Positions 19,437 to 31,600 of a stretch of DNA of 64,000 nucleotides are shown here, piece after piece; the first letter of the stretch is position 1; every line of letters begins with the position of its first letter. Below the pieces are notes generated by a model. The model was not told the origin of the DNA. It did no database searches and worked only from the letters and a program-made list of their open reading frames with translations. Origin of the DNA: Drosophila miranda (Eukaryota > Arthropoda > Insecta > Diptera > Drosophilidae). Where the stretch lies: contig NC_046676.1 of NCBI RefSeq assembly GCF_003369915.1, forward strand, positions 4,526,001 to 4,590,000. Direction: 5' to 3'. The position numbers and the translations under genes were made by a program.

Positions 19437-20130
19437 CTAGAGCTTGTAGCTGGACTGTCGCTTGGCCAGTTTGGCTGTTGCACTGCTGGGCTGAGACGTG
19501 GGGGTCTTTGGGGCCAGCGCGGCACGTTCGAGCAGTTTGGAGCGCATCTGCACGTCGATCATCTGCCACTGCTCCAGCTGCTGCGAGAGCTGAACCTTCT
19601 GTTGGCCTGCTTCAGTTTAACACGGGTCCTGGCCAAATCCAACTCAGCCTTGGTTCGTCGCCCGTTGGCCGCATCGCGGTGCCGATCCGTATGGTCATCC
19701 AGATCCCCACGTGGTTGATCGCGCTCTTCCTTCACATTCCGCAGCTGCACATCGGTCACAGTGACCTTCGCCTCCATTTGCTATATAAGCTGATGGCTGC
19801 GCTTTATCTCATCCTCCTGCTCGAGTACAAGGTTACGTGTCCGGTCTAGCATGTTCTTAGAGTTGCCCGCATCCAGGCTGAGCAGCAATCGCGTCAGCTC
19901 ATCAGACATTGCCGAGAACATACCCAGTCGGAACTCAATGGCCATGTGCCCGCTATCATTGCACTCAAATTCCAGACATCGTCTTGGCTGACTTTCAGAG
20001 AGTCCACCAGGGAGTTGAGTTGTATGTATACGGATCGAGCCTCCACCCACATATGATTGGGCTTTTCTGTTTCCGTACAGCCGCCAGGCTTGCTGGGACT
20101 GAAGCGTTCGCTAAGGACATTGTTCTCTCG
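19437..20130 (-). pseudogene. Broken coiled-coil protein coding sequence
   Basis: On the minus strand, coding-quality sequence runs through three frames. The first (about 20130-19940) reads PNHMWVEARSIYIQL and SLVDSLKVSQDDVW. A shift follows into SAMSDELTRLLLSLDAGNSK and TRNLVLEQEDEIKRSHQL, then a TAG, then MEAKVTVTDVQLRNVKEERD. A second shift leads to QKVQLSQQLEQWQMIDVQMR and a proper stop (SSYKL, stop at 19439-19437). The text is heptad-rich with good codon use, so decay is recent. It is probably the C-terminal part of a coiled-coil adaptor-type protein. A BICD-related protein is only a weak guess. No introns are visible where frames break, which would fit a retroposed copy, but no poly(A) tail was seen. 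Confidence 0.5.
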
Positions 20131-20482
20131 CTGGGATCTTAAAACCGCCCAAAAGGTATCCCCAAAGAACTTTCCAACGAATTAAATATTTCTTTAGAAA
20201 ATAAGCATGTCAAATGCCAGTAAATGTTTATAAATATGTGCTTTTGTTCATGATAGGTCACTAAATATAAAAAAAAAAAATGATATCAAATACAAATGGT
20301 ATGACTTCAGAGTTGAATCGAATGAAATTCAGCGGCGAAACTTAGGCTCTAAATGCATAAATAAGTACTTAAATTCAACGTCAGCAACGTTAATTGGTAG
20401 AGGCCTCATCTCAGCTCCACGCACAACACTACACTAATACTAGCTCGAGGTAAATCGGGGGAATCCTGCTCGGAGGCTACAC

Positions 20483-23222
20483 TCAATTACTCGCCTCGTC
20501 GGTGTCCACATCGGATATATCTTTGAGCTTCGTGTTGCTGTTGGCAGTGGTTCCGTTCTTAATGTTATTGACCCTTTCGTTCTCCTCTGCCGCCTTCTGA
20601 AAGTTCTGCTGAAGTGTTTTTGGGTCCACCACGAAAATAGGCGTAGCGCCATCCCCGAGATGCTCGCTCTGATTCTGGTACTGCTCCCGCGAGATGCTGC
20701 GTGTGAATGAGAAGCGCAGCGACTTGGTTCTCGTCAGCTTCTTCTTGATCGGCGGCTTGCCGGCCACAGGTGCCGCCGGCTCTGAACTGGTGCGTTCTGC
20801 CTCTGGTGAGGCCGGGGCAGATCTTATCTCCAGCTGATTGTCGCGCAGGATCTCCTCCGCAAAGGACTTGATTTGGCTCCAGGCATCTAGAATGTCCTTC
20901 TCGCAGGCGTGCTCATAGGTGACACAGAATCGGATTACATAGCGGCCATTGAATTTAGCCGGCGTCATGTGCATTTTCCCCGAGTGATTGATCATGGCCA
21001 GCAGCGTGTGATTGGGCTCGTCGACAGTTCTGCAGAGGAAAGGAATATTATTAATAATTGTAGGAAAACTCAACAACTTTCTCAACTTACCGCATGCGGA
21101 AGCAGACCAGGCCCAAGTGGACATCATTGCGCACCTCAAAACGATCGTCCTTCCGCACCAGCATCTCAAACTTCTTGGCCAGGGCCATGTGGTTGCGTAT
21201 GTACTCTTGTAGACCTTTTACGCCGTATATGCGGAAGACAAACCAGAGCTTCAGGGCCCGGAACCGTCGGCTGAGCGGTATTCCATAGTGTCTGTAGTCC
21301 ACGCCGCTCATGTGCTCGTGCCTCAGGTAGAGCGGATTCACATTGAGCGCACTCTTCAGAATCATCACATCGCGCACCCACAAGGCAGAGGCATCGAAGT
21401 TGGTTAGTAGCAGCTTGTTGGGATTCGTGTTGAACGAGTCGGCGTATTCCAGGCCAGCTGAGAACACGCGCATCTCGGGCAGAATGAAGGAGTTGCCAGC
21501 ATAGGCACCATCCACATGCAGCCAAATGCTGGACACCTGTCGGCAGACCTGGCCGATCTCTGTGATGTCATCGAAGGCGCATCCTCCGGTGGTGCCCACC
21601 GTGGCCACCACAAAGAAGGGCGTCAGTCCGGCGTTGACATCATTTTGAATGGCCTGCTTGAGCAGATCCACGCGCATGCGTCCATGCACATCCGCATCGA
21701 TGATGCGCAGCTTGACCAGGGCCATCTTGGTGGCCTTCTCCACGCAGGAGTGCGCCTCGCGGCTGGCATAGGCAATCAGGTTGGGCAGGAAGACGCTGTC
21801 GTGCACAGTGGTCTGACCCTTTAGCTCGTTGATGGCTCGAGCACGCGCCGTGATCAGTGAGACAAGGACGCACTCAGAGGCGGAGCCCTGGAGGGCCCCC
21901 CCGCCAGTGCTGCCCGGGGCATCCGAGATGAAGGCCTTGGGCAGACCCAGGGCCTTGGCATACCAGTTCATCACAATCGTTTCCAGTTCGGCGGCTGCCG
22001 GACAGCTGGCCCAACTGAAGCCGATCGATCCAATGGCACTGCTCAGCATGTCCCCCAGGACGGAGGGGAACGAGTTGCCCGAGGGGAAGTAGGCAAAGAA
22101 CTTCGGATGGTTCCAGTGGACGACGCCCGGCATGATTTTCTGCTCAAAGTCCTCGAGCACATCTTTGAATGATTCCGGCGATTGTGGTGCGTCCGCTGTA
22201 GGGTAAACAAAAAGGCAGCTGGATAAGTCGGGTGCCTCCTAAATACTTCTTTTATCACCTATAAAGGCTAGCAGCGCCGGCAGCGCTGGCAGACCGGCAG
22301 ACATCAATATTTATGGTAAATTTGTTATTTTTGGCAGTGAGTAGAATGATCAACAAGTAAGTCCATATATCTACGAGCACTATAAGGCCGAAGGTGTGTG
22401 TTTGCGTATGCATAATTAATTGATTTGTTTAGTTGAACCCGGCGTTGAATTGCGGCGTCCATTCGGGCGTAAATATTTAACTTAACAAACTGCGCGGAAT
22501 TCGCCTGAAATCTCCTCCGGCCCTGCTACCACCGAAGTCTGCCTGCCTGCCCGACCTGCCCGGCCTGCCACAGCCTGCCAACTTCTCGAAGACGGCTGCT
22601 GAGTGTGTGCCCCAATTATGCTCTGGTCCCCCGCCCACGCCCGCGCCCGCGCCTCTTGTTGTGGGGTATGTAGTACTATTGTAGGTGGGTGTGTGGGCCG
22701 GCTGGGGCTGTTCGAATAGTTTATATTCGTACATTATTCACTTGCCTTTGCAGAGCAATTAGTCAACATGATTTAACAAGTTTGCTTTCGAGTGGCTTTG
22801 CGTTTCATCTTCGACTTTCTTTAATTATTTTGTGCGAAGCGAAATATTTTCGAATTCATTGCCAATTTATTTAGGAATAGTTTGCTAATTAGTGTATACA
22901 ATTTATCACTTGCGCTATAAATAAGCCTTTCATTCTGATTTGCAAGAAGAAACTTCAGCACGAAAATTCACAGTGTAAACAAAATAGTTTTGAGAGTTGT
23001 TGGCATATCATCCGAGAAATCGGAATAGCATCCTAATCGGAATCCTTTCAGCTGCGAATAGTTTATATGGTTTTTTTAAATTTCATTCTTACCTGGAAGC
23101 AGTTTTTTAAGGTAACCCGGATCCAATGTTGGAGCCACATCGCGCTCTTCAATATTGCTGCTATATTGGCATATATAATCGATCACTTCCTTGCCGTATT
23201 TGCGAAAGTCTTCCACATTCAT
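20483..23222 (-). CDS. Tdc1: Tyrosine decarboxylase 1 (PLP-dependent group II decarboxylase)
   Basis: There are three coding exons on the minus strand: 23222-23093, 22195-21091 and 21029-20483. The sum is 1782 nt, 593 aa, in phase. It makes tyramine from tyrosine, the first step to octopamine, in the cytosol. The PLP fold is complete: [11 protein letters not shown] (substrate/cofactor His), LHVDGAYAGNSF (Asp for the pyridine nitrogen) and NPNKLLLTNFDAS (Schiff-base Lys). The conserved Trp after that Lys in most relatives is Leu here. The His in SREAHS argues for a decarboxylase and not an aldehyde synthase. The C-terminal extension after about residue 480 is basic and Ser-rich. It is called Tdc1 because its length (593 aa) is nearer to D. 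melanogaster Tdc1 (587 aa by recall) than to Tdc2 (637 aa). The paralogue lies 5.4 kb upstream in the same orientation. Confidence 0.9.
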
Positions 23223-23414
23223 TTTAACAATTTGATTAACACTTTTGTCCCTTGTTAGCAATGTTTGCACCTTCTTGACGCTCTCTTTTGCTGTATGTAC
23301 TATTTCTTTGGGGGCTTAAACACACTTCAGGAACACACACAAACTTCTCTCGATCACTGTACTATCCCGCTGTCCCGTGGTGCTTGCACGCTGCAGCTTC
23401 TGCTTCCTTTGCGC

Positions 23415-23454
23415 GAATGACTTGAACACCGAGGCTGCATTCGGCTTTATATAG
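23415..23454 (-). promoter_or_regulatory. Probable TATA promoter of Tdc1
   Basis: The minus strand reads CTATATAAAG (plus 23445-23454). About 30 bp downstream is an initiator-like TCATTC (around 23419), about 200 bp before the Tdc1 ATG. A focused TATA/Inr promoter suits a tissue-specific enzyme. Confidence 0.55.
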
Positions 23455-23599
23455 AAACTGTGCTTCTGGGGGCTTCGTGTGGCGGCCGCCCCGTCGGGTA
23501 CTCTCGGCCGTGCGCTCTGTTTCTCTCTCGTCTACCTGTAAGGTGTTCGCCGTAGTAGCGCTTCTATTGACGTTCACTGTCTCGTGATCACTCTCAAAT

Positions 23600-25600
23600 T
23601 ACTTGCACGGAGATGGGGAATTGGGCGATCGGGTGGCTGGGTGGCTGGGAAACCCGCTTTGGTCATTACGCCGCCTTCTTTCGGTTCTCTCGCAGTCGCT
23701 TCCACCGGCACGCCTCGGCAGCTCTTTTGTGTTTGCTTTGTAAAAAAGTCCCTGGCGTGAAAGGGTTTTTAGTTTTCGCCATAATTATTTGGTGAGTGAT
23801 ACGCCATTTGCTATATAATTGGACATATTAATGAACACTGTACTGAATAGTGTACGAATGGGTATTTATCTACATATAATTGTATGCTATGTTTGTTACG
23901 GACCAGAAATACATAGTTCGCACCTCTGAAGCACCTCGATAAAAATCACCGACTTTTAGGGGAATCTCAACAAAAATAATAGGTTGTTGGTTGACTTATC
24001 TGACGACTACACGTCTTTGTCTCATGGTACCCCTTTCTTCATTTCTTGCCTACCTCAATGTCCTCTTCTTCTTCTCAGATTAGCTCAGATACATTTTACG
24101 ATTTTTAAATTGCTTTTGATCGTGTCTGAGCTGCTTTAATTGCAGCCGAACCTGAATTAATTTTGTGGTTTTGTTTTTAGGGGAACTTTTGGAGCTGTCA
24201 AAATGGCCAACATATTGGAAAAAGGCACGTGCAGATTGCCATTTAAAGAAAAGAACAATCACGCTCTCTCTCAAAACTCTTGGATCTCAAAATAGCCAAA
24301 ACTTTCCAGCTGCCGATGTTTCGGGCAAGCATCAAACATGGGGGAATCACTTGTAGTACTTGCTCAAAAAAGTGGCAAATAATTGTCCAAATATTGATCA
24401 AATCTGTTAACGCAAAGAGCGATGGGACGGAGCAGGTGTTGCATGCTCCATGACGAATCCCTGGCAACAGTCCTAGCTTGTGACGTAGCGGTGAAGAACG
24501 CCCATTGTTTCACGGAATCTCCTGCTAGGTGGAACATGAAAACAACAAATTTCCGAATAACCAAATAAACAAATATTGCAAAATTAATTTTGTTTTTTCT
24601 CTGACTTATTCAGGGTGCAAGCGAGTGCGAGTGGGTGTGAATGATTATGAGTGTGGGAGTGGGTGAATGAGTAGAAATTAATGAATGGATTTCCCTGTCG
24701 TTAGGTAAAAAAGCGCTGCACAAGCGAACTTGCTGGACACCAGTAGCAGGAGCTGGTTACCGGCCCTGCCTTAGTTATGGTCAAGAAAGAGTATGAATAA
24801 ATATAATATTTTCTATACTGTTTTACCTTTAGTCACAAATGTTATCCTCCTGCGCACATTACTTCATATGTTCATTGCTTAATTGCTAGCTAGATGATAT
24901 TTTAGTTCGAAGTATTTCAAAAATATAATTTTCCTCTATAAAACCACAAATCTTCAATAACCTAAACGTCAGTCAAATAATTAATCAGAATGCCAGAAAG
25001 AGTGGCATTTAATCAATCAATATAATTAATGCACAATCGATATAACATAGCTTAACATACATACATATGTATACATACGAAATTTCATGTTGGAGTCAGC
25101 ATCAAATAAATAAATGCATAATTTTCATCAAACAACATACTAGTGGCTATCGAGTTCACCAGTGAAAATGTGGGATTGTTTGGTGTATTAGCAGTAAGTC
25201 CGGTCCGGCACAAAATGGATGGATGTGAATTGCCGTTGAACGCTTATTGAACATCACCCGTAAGTTATGTTAGATAAAGATACATATGTATTGCCATGAG
25301 GATCCACAGATGACGTATTCTTGACCGCACTCTTTATCTGTCTCTCAGAACTCCAGTTGGAGCAACGCCGGCCATACATTCGGTGATTCATACATCTGTC
25401 GCACGCGCCGGCCTGACAAGCTTCAGATTGGAGCCATAAAGAGAGCCGAAGGAAGGCGGACTGCGAGAGGGTGAGACGCCATGACTTGGCGTATTTCGGC
25501 GCTCTTCTTTCGCGGCTCGAAGCTTTGCCTAAACTTTCATTCACCGCGCCAGCGCCAGCGCCAGATGACGTCGTGCGTCTAAATATAAAAATATATTCAG
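23600..25600. other. Intergenic region upstream of Tdc1
   Basis: No gene recognised. It is AT-rich with short open frames and a stretch of GTGTG/GAGTG-type simple sequence near 24600-24680. It probably holds Tdc1 control sequences. Confidence 0.45.
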
Positions 25601-25606
25601 TTTACG

Positions 25607-25617
25607 CGGTCACACTT
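25607..25617 (+). promoter_or_regulatory. Motif 1 (M1BP-type) core promoter element
   Basis: CGGTCACACTT matches the Motif 1 consensus YGGTCACACTR except for its last base. It is oriented toward the unrecognised gene at 26537, about 0.9 kb away, and could mark its start site if a 5' leader intron exists. Confidence 0.35.
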
Positions 25618-25667
25618 CAAAATGCTTGAGGGCCATTGCCATCATCCATCCATCCGCCTTCTGCTGC

Positions 25668-25701
25668 TGCTGCTGCTGATGTTGCTGTTGCTGTTGCTGG
25701 T
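25668..25701. repeat. CTG/TTG-type (opa-like) trinucleotide repeat
   Basis: CTG and TTG triplets run with few interruptions. This is ordinary Drosophila simple sequence. It is not inside a recognised exon. Confidence 0.7.
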
Positions 25702-26536
25702 GCCTCACACTACGTGCGACTTGGGATGTCTCTTCGGAGCTTGGCTCTGTCTACCCCTGCCCATGGCAAAGGCCCATTAATTATGGCAGTTGGTACTGCC
25801 AAACACGAACGATCCCATGATCGTTCCGAAATACGGCTCCTCTTCTCTTGAAAACTGAACAATTTGTTGTTGCCCCTCGAAGCACGCGGTTGACAACAGC
25901 TGACGGATGTTGCATAAATTTCTGGCGTCGATCGAGTCTTCTATGTTTTCGGCCATTTCGTCTGTTTGCATTGTGGCCCCATCATACCTTAGGCATTTCA
26001 TTCATTCTGATTCGTTTGTACATGCTAATTCGTTGTTGTCATCGTTGAAATGCAAAAGTTTAGCGGCGCTCTGATTGATGTATTATATGGGTAGTGCTAA
26101 AGGCTTTTTTAGACAGGTAGCAGATCGTTTAGGTTTACTGGGGGACTGAACTTTACGGTACGGACACCCGTAGTAGTTTCGATCTCGAATTTCATGATAT
26201 GACGTTTTACGACGAATGCTAATTAATGGTGTTTTAAACCTGATTTGGCATCGTTTTGAGTGGAATTCAAAGGATTATAAAATACTCGTACTGCTCGAAA
26301 AATAAAATCTCCATCTATATAGCTTATTGAATCCCATCATACATATATGTACGAGTATTCTGTAAACTGTGTTGAGCCTCGACTGCCATGCGACTTTTAT
26401 TCTGGTAAATTAAAATAAATGAATTCCCCTCCATCCATTACCGTTCTAAGCGGAAATCGCACACAGGTATATTCTGACCTGGATTACCTTGGATGGAGCC
26501 AAGCAAGTCAATGCAGGGATTACGAACTTGGACAGA

Positions 26537-27391
26537 ATGGGCTTCCACAATGCCTACGATGAGGTTGTTCGGGGCTTGATCAAGAGCTGGGATTCCCCCA
26601 TTGCATACCTAAAAGATCGGGGCTACTTATCAGGCGAATACAGAGACACATCGATAATCAAACCGCATCTAGATGCTATAATGGATCGCATCGAGAGGAA
26701 AAAGCGACAGAAGAAAATGAAACGCGATTCCCATATACTCGGAAGCAATGCGATGGGCCCCCTTCCCGGAGAGATACATGCCATGAACCAGCTGGATATA
26801 ATGCTCGACAAGATTAAGCCTAAAGGTACTGATAGAAAGCAGAGTGATAACAAACAGAGTGACATGTATCCAAATGTCGCTCGGCTGATGGACATAATGC
26901 AGGCTGAGCGCAAACAAGACGAAGAGGAGCGAGAGCTGTGGGAGATGGAGCAACGATTGAAGCCGTTGCCGGAAAGTCGGTCCAAGCAGGATCAAACAGA
27001 GGCACCAACGTCGCCCTCAAAGCAGCCTGACGACATATTTAACAAAATGAAGGCAAGTCCTCAATTGCAAGAGCCGGAACAAGCCAGTGCCAGCCATAAT
27101 ACGGAAGATGGGGCACAGGTAACACCAGTCCCAAAGAGCAGCAGTACGTATAGAGAGCAACGCATTCAAAATGTCGCAATTGATAAGCTCGATACAAACC
27201 TGGCCCCATCTAGTCGGGCGTCAAATGACGTGGAGGCTCCAAGTTATCTGAATTGGGACATAGAGAAACAGCACTTCATCCAGTACTCGCCCGTCGCCAA
27301 GGAGGCCTACGTGAACAAGCTGGTCAGAATGTTTGTGGAGAGGGAGAAGCTCCGGGAGAACCCACGCAGACTGTACACCTCACCTCCATAG
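26537..27391 (+). CDS. Unrecognised hydrophilic 284-aa protein between Tdc1 and Tdc2
   Basis: The frame is open from 26450 to 27391. The first in-frame ATG is at 26537 (MGFHNAYDEVV), giving 284 aa; upstream codons 26450-26536 are open, so an upstream exon joined near 26467 (CACACAG) is possible. The protein is charged: an N-terminal helical part (GLIKSWDSPIAYLKDRGYL), a basic block (IERKKRQKKMKR) near residue 60-75, a Gln/Ser/Pro-rich middle and a conserved-looking C-terminus (YLNWDIEKQHFIQYS, VNKLVRMFVEREKLREN). There is no membrane segment or signal peptide. A poly(A) signal AATAAA lies at 27460. I recognise no domain and do not assign a function. Good codon use over the full length and the poly(A) signal argue for a real gene. 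Confidence 0.75.
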   Translation: MGFHNAYDEVVRGLIKSWDSPIAYLKDRGYLSGEYRDTSIIKPHLDAIMDRIERKKRQKKMKRDSHILGSNAMGPLPGEIHAMNQLDIMLDKIKPKGTDRKQSDNKQSDMYPNVARLMDIMQAERKQDEEERELWEMEQRLKPLPESRSKQDQTEAPTSPSKQPDDIFNKMKASPQLQEPEQASASHNTEDGAQVTPVPKSSSTYREQRIQNVAIDKLDTNLAPSSRASNDVEAPSYLNWDIEKQHFIQYSPVAKEAYVNKLVRMFVEREKLRENPRRLYTSPP

Positions 27392-27459
27392 CCGATCTCA
27401 TGCCCAATAAGCACACACATTTGTTTTTCTTTTCTCAAAATTGTTTGAATTTTTGCCTC

Positions 27460-27465
27460 AATAAA
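27460..27465 (+). terminator. Poly(A) signal of the unrecognised gene
   Basis: AATAAA lies 69 bp after the stop codon of the 26537-27391 ORF, in AT-rich 3' flanking sequence. Confidence 0.55.
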
Positions 27466-27954
27466 TTCGCTTTCGGGGCTTTCTCTGAGTCATAATCCAT
27501 TTAATGCGCATCCCACACCCATACCCCTATATATGTATGCCCATATTCCTATTCCTATTCCCATGACCCATGACGATCCGCCAATCCTACGTCATATCTA
27601 TGGCATCAGCAAAATGAGATTATCTTTCGGTATGTTTATTTCGTGGAGGCAAAGAAAAAATCACAGGATAGGTGTGTTTTTCACGTATTCGTACATTTTC
27701 TGTTGGCTTTGTTAGCTGTTTGTGGCGTCTTCCAAATACTCTCGAGAACGTGACACATATCCGTGAAAAGCAGGAGGAGAAGGGAGCTTGTCCATAGAGA
27801 TAATTAACAGAAATATGTTTTAAATCTAATGAAGATTCTTAAAACACAGTTGGTTTGTCGGCTCTTGAATTATGATAATTATCTTTTAAACAAAATTCAG
27901 GCTTTTATTTTTATAAGGTAGTCTTTGCTCATGATAGAAATGTATCCCAAAGAT

Positions 27955-28490
27955 ACTAAATTACACTTACAATGGTTTTTCAGACAGGATATAGTAGAAA
28001 AGTAGCTAATGAATCCCATCTATAGGCTTCCGTATCCAGAGTTTCAGAAACCTTTAGCAAGAGATCTTGGTTTCTTTCCCCATTGCGCCCCAACAATTTC
28101 AGAATTTGAAAAGTATATCACTGCGAAAGAACCCGAAGAATAAAAGCATCTTGCAAGGCTTCTCAAAGAAGAAATTGTACATCAGGTATAGAGCGGTATC
28201 TCATTGATTCCCAATAATCTAATGGATGCAACACCCTCTCACCAATACAATAAACTAGTTAAAGGAGTCTTTTAGAATCCCCATGTAATGGAAAAGTTGC
28301 CTGACTGATCAGTGTAAATGTTCTCTGAATTGTATATACCTTTACTAGAAGATCTTCCTGATGTTTCTTCTCCCATTGATCCGACAACAGTTTCAGAATG
28401 TGAAATTAAATTTATTGCCGTTCATAAACATGAAAGTTATTCGAGTTTTTATTTGTTGTTCTTCTGCAAACGAACATACGCTAAGGATTA
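27955..28490 (+). pseudogene. Decayed coding sequence, one frame kept open apart from point stops
   Basis: One plus-strand frame reads as protein-like text for about 530 nt, for example NPIYRLPYPEFQKPLARDL, FPHCAPTISEFEKYITAKE and LYIPLLEDLPDVSSP. It is interrupted by stop codons at 28003, 28141, 28189, 28273, 28306 and 28315 but shows no obvious frameshift. Two parts resemble each other: PLARDLGFFPHCAPTISEFE (about 28051-28113) and PLLEDLPDVSSPIDPTTVSE (about 28339-28405). This suggests an ancestral repeat of about 290 nt. It ends close to the 3' end of Tdc2, which is on the other strand. I do not recognise the protein. An alternative is that the open text is chance in AT-rich DNA. Confidence 0.4.
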
Positions 28491-28642
28491 AAGGGGAGAT
28501 CGAGAGAAGCCTTGGGAGTATTGATGTCTTACTAGATATCGTAAAATTTTCTATATGCAAGTAATTCAACTAGGCGCCAGGGAAAAGGATGCGCATATAC
28601 TCGTAATATATTTGATATACGTGTAGGCTATGTGGGATATTC

Positions 28643-31600
28643 TTAGTTGGGATTATCGCGAGAGGACGATGCCTTGCGCATGACCATGGGCGACCTGCGA
28701 GGGGATCTCTGTTCCTGCTGGGCACTCACAATGTCCAGTTCATTCTCTGGCGAGGGCGAAGACCCAGCTCCAGAGTTGCGGCGCGACGAAGAGTGACGCA
28801 CATTGGTGTCCAGGTGTCGGAAGCTGCAACAAACATGGAGAGAGACAACCGATAAGACTGTACCTGTGGCAGAAGCTGGGCTACCCACCGCAACGAGACA
28901 TTGTTGCCCTTGTCCTCGTTGTTGCCGCTGTTGAAGAGGAAGGCCAGCGGCCAGGATATCCAGGAATTGTGGTCGACGGAGCTCTGCGTGCGAATGATGG
29001 GAGCATTCCCGCGACTTACCACCGGCGATGGCAGCTCCATGGAGAGCTTCGGGGTGCCGGCCTTGTTGATGGCTGGATTGTAGATCTTCGGATCGCTGAC
29101 CATCCGCACGAAGAACGACCGCTTCTGGGCCAGAGTGTCCTGCTTCTTCCGGTTAATGATGTCGGACAGCTCGTCGTGCTGCTCCTTCTCCAGCAGCTCG
29201 TTGGCAAAGTCCACAATAATGTCCCAGGCATAGTCAATGTCCTCGGCCGTGGCATTCTGGGCCACGGCGCAGAACCGTATGATATACCTGTCGTTGACAC
29301 TGGCCGGCACCATGTGCAGCTTTCCCGATTCGTTGATGATGCTTAGTAGCTTTTCGTTGAGTTTATCGCTGCCCTTCAAGCGGAAGCAGACCAAGCCAAG
29401 CTACGTAAATGGAAAAAATTATCAACCATTGCAATGTTAATAGATTTTGAGTGAAGAATCTATTCAAAGAAGTTCTCTAGAACCATTATTCTACTGAAAG
29501 GTTTCTGAAAAATCAAAAGTAGTATTTTGCATTGGAAACTGCATCCATCGCTCCCTCATGAAGTTGCAGATTGACCCTCGACCCTGGCACGCACAAGCGA
29601 AGAAGTGGAGCAAAAGATAATCCATGAGAATAGAAAAAAAAAACGAGGGGGAACGTTGTGAGTTGCTGCGGAGACCGCAACTCTACATTTATACCCGATA
29701 CTTAGTCAGTATGGCTCTCCTTGTGCAGACGCCGCTAATATTAAACGACACGACAAAGAGAGAGACAGAAAATCAGTCTGAGCTTGTCGTCGGGCGCTGC
29801 GTGGCCACTGCAAATTGATTTCTTGCTTTTGGCTACAAAAATGATCCGATCTGATCCAGATTCAACAATCTGATAGATATGGTCATTATCTATGATTCTG
29901 CGTTTTTAGTTTTCTCGAATATGCAATATTGTGGATGCAACAGATTTTCGTTCTTTGTGGGGGCGGAAGGGGGTGGGGCGAAATTCTGAGATATACGTTT
30001 TATAGTGAGATCTAACAGAAGTGCGGATACCAAATTTGGTTACTCTAGCCTTAATAGTCTCTGAGATTTGAGGATGCCCCAGATTTTCGTCCTTTGCGGG
30101 GGCGGAAGGGGGTGTGGCGAAATTTGGACACGAAACGGTCAAGGTCCGATATCACAGGAGTGTGGATACCAAATTTGGTTGCTCTGGCTCTTATAGGTTC
30201 TGAGATCCTTGAACTCATATTTTGCAATTGGCAAAACCGACCATGAAACCTGTGTGTTAGAGAGAGACAGAGCGAGAAAGAATGAAATTGTTTTCTTGAT
30301 TCTGGCTATAATAATTATACGATCTGGTTGAGATTTTACACTCTAGAACATATAGTCATTTTCTACGATTCTTGGTTTTTGGTTTTATCGTATCTTTAAA
30401 AATGTGGATGCCACAGATTTTCGTTCTTTGTGGGGGCGGAAGTGGGCGGGGCGAAGTTTTGAAATATTTTTGTAGCAGTGACATATCACAGAAGTCTGGA
30501 TCCAAAACATCGTTGCTCTAGATCTTATAGTCTTTGAGCACTAGGCGCTGAAGGGGACGGACGGACGGACGGACGGACGGACGGACGGACGGACGGACGG
30601 ACAGACGGACAGACAGACAGGGCTCAATCGACTCGGCTATTGATGCTGATCAAGAATATATATACTTTATGGGGTCGGAAACGATTCCTTCTGGACGTTA
30701 CACACATCCACTTTTACCACAAATCTAATATACCCCAATACTCATTTTGAGTATCGGGTATAACAATATACATGTCGTGTGGGTCACGCTGCACATTCGA
30801 TTTGAATATTGATCAATTCTTGATCAGCATAACTAGTCGAGTCGATATAGCCATGCTTGTCTGTCTGTCCGTCCGATGAGCCCCTAGTTCTCAGAGATTA
30901 TAAGGGATCAACCCAATTGGACCTATTTCAGGCTGAGGTAAACTCAGTCACGTCCAGGGGTCAATCCACAAGAAATTTGTAGAAATGGATGGAACTTTAA
31001 GGGAGTGCGTTGTTCGGCGCAGAGGTGGGGGTAGAGTGGGGGATAGTGTTGGTCCCTCGGCCATTTGAAATGAACTTACGCAACTGATGTTATTCGGGTA
31101 ATAGTTTGATTTTTTTATTATTATTACTTTCTTCCGACTAAACTTCTTCACTGGACTAATGCGTACCTTTGCAATCGTTCTCAGCGTGTCTGCTTCCAAT
31201 CTTCTCTTTCTAAACCAGTTTTTGTCTCTTCGGGTGTGCCGCAAGGTAGCCATCTCGGGCCCTTATTATTTAACCTCTTTATCAATGATCTTCCCCAAGT
31301 TGTAACTAATTCACGAGTCCTAATGTATGCTGACGATGTCAAGCTATGTTTTTCCTTCAGCGATCCGGTGTCCCCGTTATTTCTTCAATCAGATCTCGAC
31401 GCTCTCAACAATTGGTGTACTATTAACGCTCTTCCTCTTAACATTTCCAAATGTAACGTCATGACCTTCCATCGCAACAAGCCTTACCTTTTTATACCCG
31501 ATACTCAAAATGAGTATTGGGGTATATTAGATTTGTGGTAAAAGTGGATGTGTGTAACGTCCAGAAGGAATCGTTTCCGACCCCATAAAGTATATATATT

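Noticed and set aside
25636..25851. Short ORF with Ala/Val/Ser-rich start as a gene
   Set aside because: It is driven by the CTG-type simple repeat, with no other protein feature.
30556..30620. GGAC array as a CRISPR-like array
   Set aside because: It is a tetranucleotide microsatellite without spacers, in a eukaryotic transposon.
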